DNA from: CAWBAT01 sp046331665
Lineage (GTDB): Bacteria; Acidobacteriota; Terriglobia; Versatilivoradales; Versatilivoraceae
DNA length: 64,000 nucleotides
Direction: 5' to 3'
Assembly (NCBI GenBank): GCA_046331665.1
Contig: JAXLQK010000014.1
Span: 62,001 to 126,000, forward strand
Position numbers and translations under genes: made by a program. Below the pieces are notes generated by a model. It worked only from the letters and a program-made list of their open reading frames with translations, ran no database searches and was not told where the DNA came from. Shown piece by piece: positions 1 through 9,305 of the stretch (positions are counted from its first letter, which is position 1; the number at the start of each line of letters is the position of its first letter).

Positions 1-726
1 CTCTTTACCGGCCAGCTTAATATATAGAAAGCCGACCAGCGCACCCACCAGCGACCCCAACATAATCGTCATCAGCGCCAAACGCAGGCCGAGAAAGGCT
101 CCAACAAATCCCATCAGTTTGATATCTCCGAATCCCAGACCTTCCATTTTTCGAAGCCGGAAATAGAGCTCGGCCACCAGCCAGAGAAATCCTCCGCAAA
201 CCACAGCCCCCAGTAGTGAATCGAGAAACGAGAGCAGGATTGGAGGCGCATCCCTGTACCCCGCCAGCCTGAGCAAGAATTTGGCGCTCCCGTCATTTAC
301 CGGGCTAACCAGGCTGAAGGCGAGTCCGGCTACGGTTCCGGGAAGAGTGATAACATCCGGTAGAATGCGATGATTCAGGTCAATAAAAACCAGAACGATA
401 AGTGCCGAGAAAAAAAGTAATAAAATGAAACTACGGCCCTGCAACCCGGACCAATGGATTGTGGCCCAATAGACCAGGGCCGTCAGGCCCTCCACCAGCG
501 GGTACTGCCAGGAGATAACGCCTCGGCAGGCACGGCACCGGCCTCTCAAAAAGAGAAAGCTGAAGACAGGGATATTATCGAAGGGTTTAATCGCCGCACC
601 ACACCGCGGGCAGTGCGAATTGGGAAATACCACGGATTCGCCTTCCGGAATTCGGAAGATACAAACATTCAGAAAACTTCCCACGACCAAGCCCAGGAGG
701 ATGATGAAGAGTTCCGGTAGAATCAT
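1..726 (-). CDS. pilD: Prepilin peptidase / type IV leader peptidase (3' end beyond window)
   Basis: The reading frame begins with ATG at 726 and runs off the left edge without a stop after 242 codons, so the C-terminus is missing. It encodes the bifunctional inner-membrane aspartic protease and N-methylase that processes type IV pilin or type II secretion pseudopilins. Near residues 38-70 it has the two CxxC pairs (CPRC and CRAC) of the N-terminal cytoplasmic domain. The two catalytic aspartates lie in a FIDLNHRILPD segment and in a GFGDIKLMG segment. Hydrophobic helices fill the rest. The family and the motifs are clear. What it processes here cannot be told, because no pilin gene is in the window. 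It is transcribed in the same direction as the two glycosyltransferases that follow at higher coordinates. Confidence 0.93.
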   Translation of the reverse strand, partial: MILPELFIILLGLVVGSFLNVCIFRIPEGESVVFPNSHCPRCGAAIKPFDNIPVFSFLFLRGRCRACRGVISWQYPLVEGLTALVYWATIHWSGLQGRSFILLLFFSALIVLVFIDLNHRILPDVITLPGTVAGLAFSLVSPVNDGSAKFLLRLAGYRDAPPILLSFLDSLLGAVVCGGFLWLVAELYFRLRKMEGLGFGDIKLMGFVGAFLGLRLALMTIMLGSLVGALVGFLYIKLAGKE

Positions 727-857
727 TCGCAATTCAACCTATGGAAGCGAGACGTCATTGTTCTGGTTTACCCTGTCCTTCATCCACTGGCCTGAGGATC
801 CAGGTATCGCAGACGCTTTGCCGGGGCATTCCCTCAGCCCTTCGGCCCTCATCGTAT

Positions 858-1952
858 TCACGCACCCAAAACATTAGAATAGATCTGGGCGGTGGCTTCC
901 GACATCTTAACCACAGAAAAGTCATCGTTCAGTCTTCGGGTCGCATTTTCTTTGCAACGGCGCAGTTGATTCATGTCACCGAGTGCGTAAAGCACGCGAT
1001 CCGCCATGGCCACAGGATCTCCAGGAGGGAAGAGAAATCCGGTGACCCCATCCACCACAATCTCGGGAATTCCCCCCACCTGGCTGGCGATGACCGGGAC
1101 ACGGTACGACATGGCTTTCAAGAGCACCGAGCCGAGCCCTTCCGACAGCGACGGGAAAACAAACAGATCCATGGCCGCAAAAAAGTCCTGCAGATTTTCC
1201 ACAAACCCGGGGAGAAAAATCTTTTTTGAGAGATCAAGCTGCGCGATGAGTTTTCGGTACTCCTCCCGAAGCGGTCCATCCCCAATCAAGATGAGCCTCG
1301 CTTCGGGGAGCTGGGCCTGAATACGGAAAAATCCTTTAATGAGGTCAATATGTCCCTTCTCCGGAGAGAAGTGACCGACGCATCCAATCACCAGAGCCTC
1401 AGGACCCAACCCCAGATCTCTGCGAGCCCGATTCCGTGCATCCTCCGGGAGAGACCTGGGAAGTTCCAGGCTGTCGTAGACCACTCGAATGCGCTCGGGC
1501 GAGACACCGTAGTTTCGGAGGAGCTCTCGAATATAGGCAGACACTGCGATGATACAGTCCGCCGCCTCCCGATATTTTCGCTTGGAAAAGGGATTGTCTT
1601 TGATGGGGAAAATGACTCTCCGGTGGGCCACGATTCGGGAACGCACCCCCAGCGACTTCAAGACCGACGCAAGCCCCAGGGTTCGGGCATCATGGGCGTG
1701 AATCACATCGGGCCGCCAGCGGCGTGCCAGGAAATAGAGGCGGGAAATCGCCAAGGGGTCTCCCTCGCCTCGCATTGCCACGGGATGAAGGGGGAGTTTC
1801 AAGGATGCAATTCGCGTCCGCAGCAAGCCGTTTGCGGGAATGGCAAAACATTGATCGATTCCTCGCAACTCCGCCAATCCTGCCGCCAGAAAAGAAAGCT
1901 GCTGTTGACCACCCCGCCATTCAGTCCCGGAATCCAGATGTAGTATCTTCAT
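858..1952 (-). CDS. Glycosyltransferase family 4
   Basis: This 364-residue protein is a GT-B fold glycosyltransferase. It opens with a beta strand and a GGQQQ loop typical of the acceptor half (about residues 1-180), and the donor-binding half follows with VGHFSPEKG and a nucleotide-sugar region near SEGLGSVLLKAMS. In the classical E-x7-E donor motif the second glutamate is replaced by lysine, which is unusual but the rest of the motif is normal. The start codon overlaps the stop of the upstream glycosyltransferase by four bases (ATGA), so the two are probably translated together. The likely role is transfer of a sugar to a lipopolysaccharide core or another cell-surface glycan. The donor and acceptor cannot be read from the sequence. 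Confidence 0.88.
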   Translation of the reverse strand: MKILHLDSGTEWRGGQQQLSFLAAGLAELRGIDQCFAIPANGLLRTRIASLKLPLHPVAMRGEGDPLAISRLYFLARRWRPDVIHAHDARTLGLASVLKSLGVRSRIVAHRRVIFPIKDNPFSKRKYREAADCIIAVSAYIRELLRNYGVSPERIRVVYDSLELPRSLPEDARNRARRDLGLGPEALVIGCVGHFSPEKGHIDLIKGFFRIQAQLPEARLILIGDGPLREEYRKLIAQLDLSKKIFLPGFVENLQDFFAAMDLFVFPSLSEGLGSVLLKAMSYRVPVIASQVGGIPEIVVDGVTGFLFPPGDPVAMADRVLYALGDMNQLRRCKENATRRLNDDFSVVKMSEATAQIYSNVLGA

Positions 1953-2728
1953 CGTTGTTTAGCCACAGCGGCGTTCGGTGTCGTACGTCTCTCAAGATCC
2001 CCAAGCTTGGCGAATTTAACAAAGTTATAATAGGCGGCAAAACCGGCAATAACAATGCCTTGAAACCCATCACGAAAGCCGGCTTTCAAGAGATACAGCT
2101 TAAGAACTGTCAATACTGGAGACAAGATCATTCGCGAAAAACTGCTCCTCTTTCCCCGGGAATGAAGGTCCTGAGCCGCCAAAGTTGTGTAGCGGTCCAT
2201 CCGGAGCAGGTGCTCAGAAAGAGAGTCGCAGGTGAAGTGAAGCAAATCGCGTTTTAATGCCACGACTTTCCCATCGATCCGCAGTGTTTCATGGACGTAG
2301 CCGCCCTCCCAGTTCCCTTTCTCTTTTCGATAGAGACGGATTTTCGGATCCGGATACCATCCGGAATGTTCAATCCACTTCCCCAGATAAAAGGCCTTCC
2401 TCGGAAATGAGTAGGCATCAGCTCGAACCTCGCTGGATTTCAGAGCCACGATCTCGTCTCGCAACTCCGGACTCAGGCACTCATCCGCATCCAGGCTCAA
2501 AATCCACGCCGTAGTCGCCTCGTTGGCGGCAAAGTTCTTCTGCTCCGAGTAATTGGTCCAACTGCGGAGCAAGACCCTGGCACCGTAAGATTTCGCGAGT
2601 TCCACGGTCCTATCGCGGCTGCCAGAGTCAACCACTACGATCTCATCCACGACATCCTGGAGTGACGCTAGGCAACGCCGGAGATTCTGCTCCTCATTCA
2701 AGGTAATGATTGTCGCAGCTATTTTCAC
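1949..2728 (-). CDS. Glycosyltransferase family 2 (WaaE/KdtX-like)
   Basis: The 259-residue product has the N-terminal GT-A hallmarks: TLNEEQNL at the start, VVDSGSRDRT for nucleotide binding, and the metal-binding DAD within SLDADE near residue 90. The C-terminal third is basic and amphipathic, ending in a hydrophobic stretch that probably holds it to the inner membrane. This arrangement matches the WaaE/KdtX group that adds a sugar to the lipopolysaccharide core. It overlaps the downstream GT4 gene by four bases, so both presumably serve one envelope glycan. The family call is firm; the exact sugar linkage is inference. Confidence 0.88.
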   Translation of the reverse strand: MKIAATIITLNEEQNLRRCLASLQDVVDEIVVVDSGSRDRTVELAKSYGARVLLRSWTNYSEQKNFAANEATTAWILSLDADECLSPELRDEIVALKSSEVRADAYSFPRKAFYLGKWIEHSGWYPDPKIRLYRKEKGNWEGGYVHETLRIDGKVVALKRDLLHFTCDSLSEHLLRMDRYTTLAAQDLHSRGKRSSFSRMILSPVLTVLKLYLLKAGFRDGFQGIVIAGFAAYYNFVKFAKLGDLERRTTPNAAVAKQR

Positions 2729-2859
2729 GTAGACTGGTGAAAAGGCGGTTTCTTCGACCGCGGGAATCCTTGAGGCAGGCCTGGGATCTCAAGCAGCTTG
2801 GCCTGCTTCAGGAATGAAATGAACCGCCCGATGGATAATTCCCTTCCCTCCGGACAATC

Positions 2860-4587
2860 TCAAGGAGTTTTCGGCTTCGCGGCGTTAGGTTGGGAAGGGT
2901 TTAATACGTCTTCAATCTTGATACTCTGAATGTCCAGCGTTCTTCCGACCGCGCGGTCCAGGTCCGCCTTGGACTTGGTGAAGTCGGTCAAGGCACGGAC
3001 CTCATTCGTCTGCGCGATCGACAGATTCCGCTGTTCTTCCAGCACAAAGCGGATCGTCGAGGTCCCCAGTTGAAATTTCTTCTGTTCGGCATCCAGATTG
3101 CGCTCAGCCAGTTCCCTCGCCTTTCGGGTCGCGTCAATTTGCGCGCGATTCATTTCCAGAGTCGTAAAAGCATTGCGCACTTCCAGCGCAATTTGTTGTT
3201 CCAGGGCGCGCAATCGCTTTTCCGATTGAGATTTAAGCAGCTGGGCTTGGGCGTAATCGGCCTGGGCACTGCGATTCTTGATCGGGATCTCGATGTTAAT
3301 GGAGGCGCCATAAGTCGGGAATCGATTGTTGAACAACTGATTCATGGCATCCCAGAATCCGGTATTCGGTCCGTAAACGAAGGTCCCGTCAGGCAGGAAC
3401 AATCGGGACTGACCGGCCAGGGCGTTGGTCCCGTAAGACATATTCAAATTAACAGTGGGCAGCAGCTGATTCTTGAAGTAACGGCGATTGATCTCCTGGT
3501 TGTCCAAATCCTTCTTGTACTGTTTGATTTCCGGTCTGGACTCAATGGCATAGCTCACTTCTCGCGCCACATCGATGTCTTTGTAATCATTGGGAGAGAG
3601 CGTCTTGTCGAGCGGCTCGATTTTGGCGGAAATCTGTCCGGGATCGCGTTGAGCGCTGATAACCTTCTTGATGGTATTTTCCAATTGCTCGAGGGTATAT
3701 TGGGCAACGATCAGTTCCTCTTTACGATTGGCGATTTCCGATTCAGACTTCACCAACTCGATGGGAGCCAGGGTGCCAATCTCGACCTGACGTTTGTTGT
3801 CTTCATGGATTTTGGTGGCCAGATCCAGCGAGCGCTGTTTCACCTGGATGTCATCGCGCGCAAAGACGATATCCCAGTAAAGCCGCTGCACCTGATTTAC
3901 CACGGCAATCAACTGAGTGGCAAAAATGTAGTCGCTGATGTCCTTATTATTCCGGGCAATCAAAACCGGGCGCTTGTTCACCAATAACCCAAAGTTTTTC
4001 AACAACGGTTGGGTGACAAGAGCTCTCAAGCCGGAATTCAGAGAAGGAAGCACGACGTCATAAAGACTGTTGCTCGACTGGCGGAAATTCGTGTAATCAA
4101 ACTCATACTTCGTGCCCGTCGGCAGGAGTTGAGTAAAGCCGAAGTTGGCCTGGTCTTGAAGCTGCTCATAGGCAATCCGCCCGCTGGTGACCGCGTTATT
4201 CTGAGGGTTGCTGGTCCGATTCATTTGCAGAAAGCTGGTCAGTTTGGGGTCAAAGATTCCGTACCCTTTCTCGATGGCATACTGGGCGATGCGCGGGTCG
4301 TCCATATCGACGACGATATCGAGATTGTTTTGCAGGACTAGCCGGACGGCATCAGCCTCCGTCAGGCGAAGTTTGCCATCCTGCACCAGGCTGGCAAGAA
4401 GTTCACCCGCGGCCTGGGGTTGAACCGAAGTTTGCTTCCGCCCGACGTTTTCCCGAAACCATTCGGGCATGGGAAAGTATGTCTGGGCGATCAATGAGTT
4501 TGAAATTCCAATATGGAGGAGTAGGAAAAAGAAGAGAGACCGAGCCCCCCATTGGTTTGTAAGCAAGAGAAGGTAACGTCGGATCAT
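2860..4587 (-). CDS. TolC-family outer membrane efflux protein
   Basis: The 575-residue protein begins with a signal peptide (basic MIRRYL, then a hydrophobic stretch ending near AQT at residue 36). It then shows the TolC pattern: a LTEADAVRLVLQNN helix at the start of the domain and two long coiled-coil halves rich in alanine and glutamine, the second including RALEQQIALEVRNAF. Such proteins form trimeric channels through the outer membrane for efflux pumps or type I secretion. At 575 residues it is longer than the usual 430-490, because of about 80 extra N-terminal residues and a proline-rich tail. No pump gene is next to it, and the CzcC-type relative at 58108 is a separate paralogue. A weak purine-rich site precedes the ATG at 4587. 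Confidence 0.88.
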   Translation of the reverse strand: MIRRYLLLLTNQWGARSLFFFLLLHIGISNSLIAQTYFPMPEWFRENVGRKQTSVQPQAAGELLASLVQDGKLRLTEADAVRLVLQNNLDIVVDMDDPRIAQYAIEKGYGIFDPKLTSFLQMNRTSNPQNNAVTSGRIAYEQLQDQANFGFTQLLPTGTKYEFDYTNFRQSSNSLYDVVLPSLNSGLRALVTQPLLKNFGLLVNKRPVLIARNNKDISDYIFATQLIAVVNQVQRLYWDIVFARDDIQVKQRSLDLATKIHEDNKRQVEIGTLAPIELVKSESEIANRKEELIVAQYTLEQLENTIKKVISAQRDPGQISAKIEPLDKTLSPNDYKDIDVAREVSYAIESRPEIKQYKKDLDNQEINRRYFKNQLLPTVNLNMSYGTNALAGQSRLFLPDGTFVYGPNTGFWDAMNQLFNNRFPTYGASINIEIPIKNRSAQADYAQAQLLKSQSEKRLRALEQQIALEVRNAFTTLEMNRAQIDATRKARELAERNLDAEQKKFQLGTSTIRFVLEEQRNLSIAQTNEVRALTDFTKSKADLDRAVGRTLDIQSIKIEDVLNPSQPNAAKPKTP

Positions 4588-4906
4588 TGGACACTCCCTG
4601 TATCGATTACCCTTTCAAGATGAAGACGTCTTTCTGGTCCTATTAACGCATGGAGGGACTTAAAGGTTTCCTCTATTTCAAGGGGAGTCATTTCCAGGCG
4701 CGCAGGCGAAATTAGCAGATCATGAAGTGGGGAACCGAAACCGAATCGAGGGGTTCCTTCGCAAAAAAAACCGAGACCGCCAAATCATCGCCATACTGTG
4801 CCAGAGAGCCTTTGACGGTGTCAAATTGATTTGTTTCTCCTCAAAGTGTTACCATCGGCTCGGCGTTGAGAATTCACAGCGACGCGGACTTTTTCTGAAA
4901 GGAAGC
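4588..4906. other. Divergent intergenic region between tolC-like gene and pyrE
   Basis: These 319 bases separate two divergent genes and must hold both promoters. A frame open from 4727 continues in phase into pyrE, but its residues do not resemble the family, so I treat it as non-coding leader. No convincing promoter hexamer pair, attenuator or riboswitch could be picked out by eye. Confidence 0.5.
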
Positions 4907-5503
4907 ATGACTCCATCCGAGACAGAACGAATCTTTGAGGAAACGGGAGCCATCCTGACGGGGCACTTCCTGCTGACGTCGGGATTTCACAGCCCGAAAT
5001 ATCTTCAATGTGCCAAGGTGTTGCAATGGCCCCAACACGCGGCGGCCTTCGCGATGGATCTCGCTGAGCATTTCAAGGCACTAAAGCCACAATTCGTCAT
5101 CTCACCAGCGATTGGGGGGATTGTGATTGGACAGGAGGTGGGGCGGGCATTGCAGTGCCGCGCCATCTTTGCTGAACGGGAAGACGGGAGATTGCGGCTG
5201 CGCCGGGGATTTGCCATTGAGCCTGGGGAGCGCGGGATCGTCGTCGAAGATGTCATCACCACCGGAGGGTCTACTTTGGAAACGATCCGGGTCGTCGAGG
5301 AAAATCAAGGGGAAGTTCTGGGAGCCTGCTCCATCGTGGATCGAAGCGGAGGAACGGTTGCCTTTGACGTAACACATCACAGCCTCTGGCACCTGACCGT
5401 CCCCACGTATTCCCCGGATGAATGTCCGCTATGCCGTACCGGCTCCACGCCCGTAAAGCCAGGCAGTCGAAGGCCAACAGGTATTCTCCAAGACAAGAAA
5501 TAG
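4907..5503 (+). CDS. pyrE: Orotate phosphoribosyltransferase
   Basis: The 198-residue enzyme joins orotate to PRPP to give orotidine 5'-phosphate, the fifth step of pyrimidine synthesis. It shows the N-terminal FLLTSGFHSPKYLQ segment, the PAIGGIVIG loop, and the PRPP-binding signature VVEDVITTGGST near residue 110. The C-terminal CPLCRTGSTPVKPGSR is typical of one PyrE subgroup. I chose the ATG at 4907 because GAAAGGAAGC precedes it and because homology begins there; an in-frame start at 4727 would add 60 unrelated residues. It heads a plus-strand run that continues with truA after 18 bases. Confidence 0.95.
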   Translation: MTPSETERIFEETGAILTGHFLLTSGFHSPKYLQCAKVLQWPQHAAAFAMDLAEHFKALKPQFVISPAIGGIVIGQEVGRALQCRAIFAEREDGRLRLRRGFAIEPGERGIVVEDVITTGGSTLETIRVVEENQGEVLGACSIVDRSGGTVAFDVTHHSLWHLTVPTYSPDECPLCRTGSTPVKPGSRRPTGILQDKK

Positions 5504-5521
5504 CAGGGTTTCTGTTCGCCC

Positions 5522-6268
5522 ATGCCTAGAAACCTTTGCCTCACCCTTCAATACGACGGCAGCGATTTTCACGGTTGGCAGGTTCAGCCCGGCTTGGACA
5601 CCATCCAGGGGCGATTAACCTCGGTCGTAGCGGAAGTCACCAGGGAATGCGTGCAGATTCACGGATCGGGCCGAACGGATGCTGGCACACACGCGCTGGC
5701 GCAGGTATGCAACTTTCAAACCGAGAGTCGCATTCCCGAGGGGAATTTGAAGAAGGCCATGAATTCCCTGCTCCCGCCGTCCATCCGGATTGACAAAATC
5801 GAAGAAGTGCCCCTGTCCTTCCATGCCCGCCGGGATGCCACGTTCAAACATTACCGGTACCGCATTTTCATTCAAAAAGACTGCTCTCCGTTCCTCTATC
5901 CTTATGTGCATCACGTCCCCTACTCCCTGGATCTAAGGAAGATGAGCCAGGCCAGCGAAATGGTGCTGGGAGTGCATGATTTCTCAGCTTTTTGCGATTC
6001 CGATTCAGAAGCCGAGTCCAAGGTTCGGCAGGTGATGCTCTCCTCTTTTCTGTTTGACAGCTCCCGAAATCTCATAGAATATAACACTTGCGCAAACGGC
6101 TATTTGCATCATATGGTCAGGAACTTGGTAGGAACTTTTCTAGAGGTTGGAAAAGGCCGGCTGGCATGCGAGGCGGTTAGGGATATTCTGCAATCTAAGA
6201 AACGCTCGCTGGCTGGACCCACGGCGCCCGCCAAAGGGCTTTTTCTGGTAAAGGTCGGTTATTCATAG
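5522..6268 (+). CDS. truA: tRNA pseudouridine(38-40) synthase
   Basis: The 248-residue protein is of normal TruA length. It isomerises uridines 38 to 40 in the anticodon arm of tRNAs. The start LCLTLQYDGSDFHGWQ and the catalytic motif GSGRTDAGTHAL, with Asp at residue 53, are fully conserved. The later HHMVRNLVGT segment belongs to the RNA-binding fold. It begins 18 bases after pyrE and is followed by a 158-base gap before uppS, so it may share the pyrE transcript. Confidence 0.96.
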   Translation: MPRNLCLTLQYDGSDFHGWQVQPGLDTIQGRLTSVVAEVTRECVQIHGSGRTDAGTHALAQVCNFQTESRIPEGNLKKAMNSLLPPSIRIDKIEEVPLSFHARRDATFKHYRYRIFIQKDCSPFLYPYVHHVPYSLDLRKMSQASEMVLGVHDFSAFCDSDSEAESKVRQVMLSSFLFDSSRNLIEYNTCANGYLHHMVRNLVGTFLEVGKGRLACEAVRDILQSKKRSLAGPTAPAKGLFLVKVGYS

Positions 6269-6426
6269 GTTTTCGTCAGCCCCGCAGCTCTGTTTTTCCT
6301 TCTGGCGTTTTTCCCGTCAGGAGGGTTTCCAACTCACGATCCTGCAAACATTCGTTTGACCCTGCACCGGAACAAGGTTCGAACGAGGGTCAACGGGCGA
6401 ACCACACGTCCAGTCCTTGGCTCAGA

Positions 6427-7227
6427 ATGTCAACTCTCACCAACGAAATTACAGGGAATTTCAGCGGGCATCTTAAGGCCGGTTCTGCAGAAAAACGTCT
6501 CTTCGAGCAATTGGAGCTGGACCGCATTCCCAGGCACATTGCGATCATCATGGACGGAAATGGCCGCTGGGCCCAGAAACGCCGTCTCCCCCGCGTTGCT
6601 GGACACCGGGCTGGCATAGTCTCGGTGCGTGAAACTGTCGAGACGGCCGCCCGGTTGAAAGTCCAGGTCCTGACGCTCTACGCATTCTCGGTGGAGAACT
6701 GGAAGCGGCCCGCCAAGGAAGTTTCCACCTTGATGAGTTTGCTTAAGGAATTTCTGAGAAAAGAGCTCAAGACGTTGATGCAAAACAACATCCGATTCGC
6801 GACGTTGGGCCGTATCGGAGAGTTAGACCCGGAGATACAGAAAGAGCTGGAAATGACACGCGCCAAAACTGCAGGCAACGATGGCATGCTCTTCAACGTC
6901 GCGTTAAATTACGGCGGAAGGGCCGAGTTGGTGGATGCCTTTAAGACCCTGCTCGAAAAGTCTCCCAATGGGAAAGGACGCCCCCTAGACATTACCGAGG
7001 AAAGCATTGCCGCCTGCTTATATACGGCCGGACTGCCAGACCCCGATCTCATGATTCGCACCAGCGGAGAACTCAGAGTCAGCAACTTTCTGCTATGGCA
7101 GATTGCCTACTCCGAAATCTGGGTGACGGAAACCTTATGGCCGGACTTCCGCAAGAAAGATTTTTTTGAAGCCATCATTGCCTATCAAAAGCGGGAACGA
7201 CGATACGGGGGACTCGCCACCCAATGA
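6427..7227 (+). CDS. uppS: Undecaprenyl diphosphate synthase (cis-prenyltransferase)
   Basis: This 266-residue enzyme adds isopentenyl units in cis to farnesyl diphosphate to make the C55 carrier lipid for peptidoglycan and other glycans. The catalytic motif HIAIIMDGNGRWA is present, with Asp at about residue 43, and the C-terminal substrate-binding motif LMIRTSGELRVSNFLLW is complete. About 35 residues precede the conserved core, slightly more than usual, so a later start is possible. The stop overlaps the cdsA start by four bases (ATGA), which indicates translational coupling. The order uppS-cdsA-dxr-rseP is widely conserved in bacteria. Confidence 0.96.
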   Translation: MSTLTNEITGNFSGHLKAGSAEKRLFEQLELDRIPRHIAIIMDGNGRWAQKRRLPRVAGHRAGIVSVRETVETAARLKVQVLTLYAFSVENWKRPAKEVSTLMSLLKEFLRKELKTLMQNNIRFATLGRIGELDPEIQKELEMTRAKTAGNDGMLFNVALNYGGRAELVDAFKTLLEKSPNGKGRPLDITEESIAACLYTAGLPDPDLMIRTSGELRVSNFLLWQIAYSEIWVTETLWPDFRKKDFFEAIIAYQKRERRYGGLATQ

Positions 7228-8042
7228 AGCGCATCCTGACGGCCATCGTCTTGGTCCCGGTGCTTATCCTCGTCATCGGCTATGCGCCCGGCTACTTGTT
7301 TACTCTTCTCGTCGCCACAGCCGCCGTCCTTTCCCTCGACGAATTTTTTGGGATTGTGGCGAAAAGCGGTGTCGAGATTTATCGCGTCTGGGGTCACGTA
7401 TTGGGGATTTGCCTGATTCTCAGCTTTCATGTCTCCCCATTGAATCAGACACTCTCCATGATTGTTTTGATTCTTTCCGTCTTTCTTCTCTTGGCCTGGA
7501 ATCTGCGGACAAGCAAGTCATTGCCTGAAGCCATTCCTGGCTCGGCGTTGACGACCTTAGGATTGATCTATGTCCCCGCTTCGCTGGGCTTGTTGATCGC
7601 CTTGCATTCCAGCCATACCCTTTGGGGTGAGGGAAGCCGCTGGGTATTTTTCCTTTTGATTGTTGTATGGTTCGGAGATACGGCCGCGTACTATATTGGC
7701 GGAAGTCTCGGGAAACATCTGCTGGCGCCCAATCTGAGCCCCAAGAAGACGGTCGAAGGGGCTTGGGGCGGACTGCTGGGCAGTGCCTTGGCGGCGGTCG
7801 TCAGCAAGAAGATTTTCCTGCCCCAAGCTTCCCTGGTGGAACTCATCCTCCTTGCCCTGGTCATAGGAGTCGTTAGTCAGATCGGAGACCTTTCCGAGTC
7901 TGCCCTGAAACGGGCTGCCGGCGTTAAAGATTCCTCCAAGCTGCTCCCCGGCCACGGGGGCATGCTGGATCGGATCGATGGCGTCTTGTTTGGATCTCCA
8001 ATTCTATTTGTCTACGTAAGATTCCTCTTAAAGCCGGCCTAA
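7224..8042 (+). CDS. cdsA: Phosphatidate cytidylyltransferase
   Basis: CdsA makes CDP-diacylglycerol from phosphatidic acid and CTP at the inner membrane, feeding all phospholipid head groups. The 272-residue protein is strongly hydrophobic with about seven or eight membrane segments. It carries LSPKKTVEGAWGG and the family signature GDLSESALKR followed by KDSSKLLPGHGGMLDRIDG in the last 50 residues. It overlaps uppS by four bases, and its stop codon directly abuts the ATG of dxr. Confidence 0.95.
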   Translation: MKRILTAIVLVPVLILVIGYAPGYLFTLLVATAAVLSLDEFFGIVAKSGVEIYRVWGHVLGICLILSFHVSPLNQTLSMIVLILSVFLLLAWNLRTSKSLPEAIPGSALTTLGLIYVPASLGLLIALHSSHTLWGEGSRWVFFLLIVVWFGDTAAYYIGGSLGKHLLAPNLSPKKTVEGAWGGLLGSALAAVVSKKIFLPQASLVELILLALVIGVVSQIGDLSESALKRAAGVKDSSKLLPGHGGMLDRIDGVLFGSPILFVYVRFLLKPA

Positions 8043-9248
8043 ATGGGAATGAAAGCTCTCAGTATTTTGGGTTCCACCGGATCGATTGGACGCAACTGCC
8101 TCAAGGTGATTGAGGAATTCCCTGATGAGTTCCGCGTCATCGGGCTGGCGGCGGGAAGCAACGGCAAATTGCTCTGCGAGCAAATCGAGAGGTTTCAGCC
8201 TAAAATTGTCTCTGTCTCCACTGACGCGACAGCCGCCGCACTTCGTCAATGGCTGCAGCGTCTTCCTCCGTCTCGAAGACCCAAGATTCGGGTCGGCCTG
8301 GACGGAGCCATTGAAGTTGCCACTCACCCCGAATCCAATTTCTTGGTGAGCGCCATTGTCGGCATTGCCGGGTTGGTGCCAACCTACCGAGCCATTCAAT
8401 GCGGCAAAACGGTCGCCCTCGCCAACAAGGAAATCCTGGTGGTGGCCGGAGCGCTGGTTAAGAAGGCAGCCCGGCAGGCACGGATCGAGCTGCTCCCGAT
8501 CGACAGTGAGCATAACGCCATCCATCAGTGTCTGAGAGCCGGCGTGAAAAATGAAGTGCGCCGCATCATTCTGACTGCCTCGGGCGGTCCCTTCCGCAAA
8601 TTCTCCCAAAAGAAATTAAAAACGGTCACCCCGGAGATGGCGTTGAATCATCCCACCTGGAGGATGGGAAACCGGGTGACAATCGATTCGGCCACCATGA
8701 TGAACAAGGGCTTTGAGATTCTGGAAGCTCACTGGCTCTTTGATTTGCCTGTGGATAAAATCTCGGTGGTCATCCATCCGCAGTCCACCGTGCATTCGAT
8801 GGTAGAATTCTTTGATGGATCGATCGTCGCACAGTTGGGGATAACCGATATGAAACACCCGATTCAGTATGCCCTAACCTATCCGCGTCGTCGGGAGGGA
8901 GCGGGCAAATATCTGGATCTCGAGCAACTTGGCAAGCTCGAATTCCATCTGCCCAATTTAAGGCAATACCCCTGCCTCAAACTGGCTTACCAAGCCGCCA
9001 CGGAACAAGGAGCCCTCCCCTGTGCCTTAAACGCCGCGGACGAGGTCGCGGTCGAATATTTTCTTTCCGGCAAGATTCCCTTTCTCTCTATTCCTCAAAT
9101 CGTCGAACGCATGCTGAAGTTAGCCGAAGGAGAGAGTGCTTTTACCTCGCTGGAAGACCTTTTACAATATGATGAGCGAGTTCGAAAGGAGTCTCAGCGC
9201 CTGATCGAACTGGACTACCTGCATCGAGAAAGGGCGATGACTAATTGA
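8043..9248 (+). CDS. dxr: 1-deoxy-D-xylulose 5-phosphate reductoisomerase
   Basis: This is the committed enzyme of the MEP pathway. It converts deoxyxylulose phosphate to methylerythritol phosphate with NADPH. The 401-residue protein has the NADPH loop GSTGSIG at residues 10-16, ANKEILVVAG, the metal ligands in PIDSEHNAI, and the flexible HPTWRMG loop followed by IDSATMMNKGFE. The C-terminal LNAADEVAV helix region is intact. Its ATG follows the cdsA stop without a gap. Together with uppS it supplies and uses isoprenoid precursors. Confidence 0.96.
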   Translation: MGMKALSILGSTGSIGRNCLKVIEEFPDEFRVIGLAAGSNGKLLCEQIERFQPKIVSVSTDATAAALRQWLQRLPPSRRPKIRVGLDGAIEVATHPESNFLVSAIVGIAGLVPTYRAIQCGKTVALANKEILVVAGALVKKAARQARIELLPIDSEHNAIHQCLRAGVKNEVRRIILTASGGPFRKFSQKKLKTVTPEMALNHPTWRMGNRVTIDSATMMNKGFEILEAHWLFDLPVDKISVVIHPQSTVHSMVEFFDGSIVAQLGITDMKHPIQYALTYPRRREGAGKYLDLEQLGKLEFHLPNLRQYPCLKLAYQAATEQGALPCALNAADEVAVEYFLSGKIPFLSIPQIVERMLKLAEGESAFTSLEDLLQYDERVRKESQRLIELDYLHRERAMTN

Positions 9249-9305
9249 TCCCGTCAGCGGGTCCGATAAGATTGAATGATTCTTCCCCTTTGAGGAGATG
9301 GTTGG

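Noticed and set aside
4727..4906. N-terminal extension of pyrE by 60 residues
   Set aside because: The residues do not resemble PyrE and there is a good ribosome site just before 4907.
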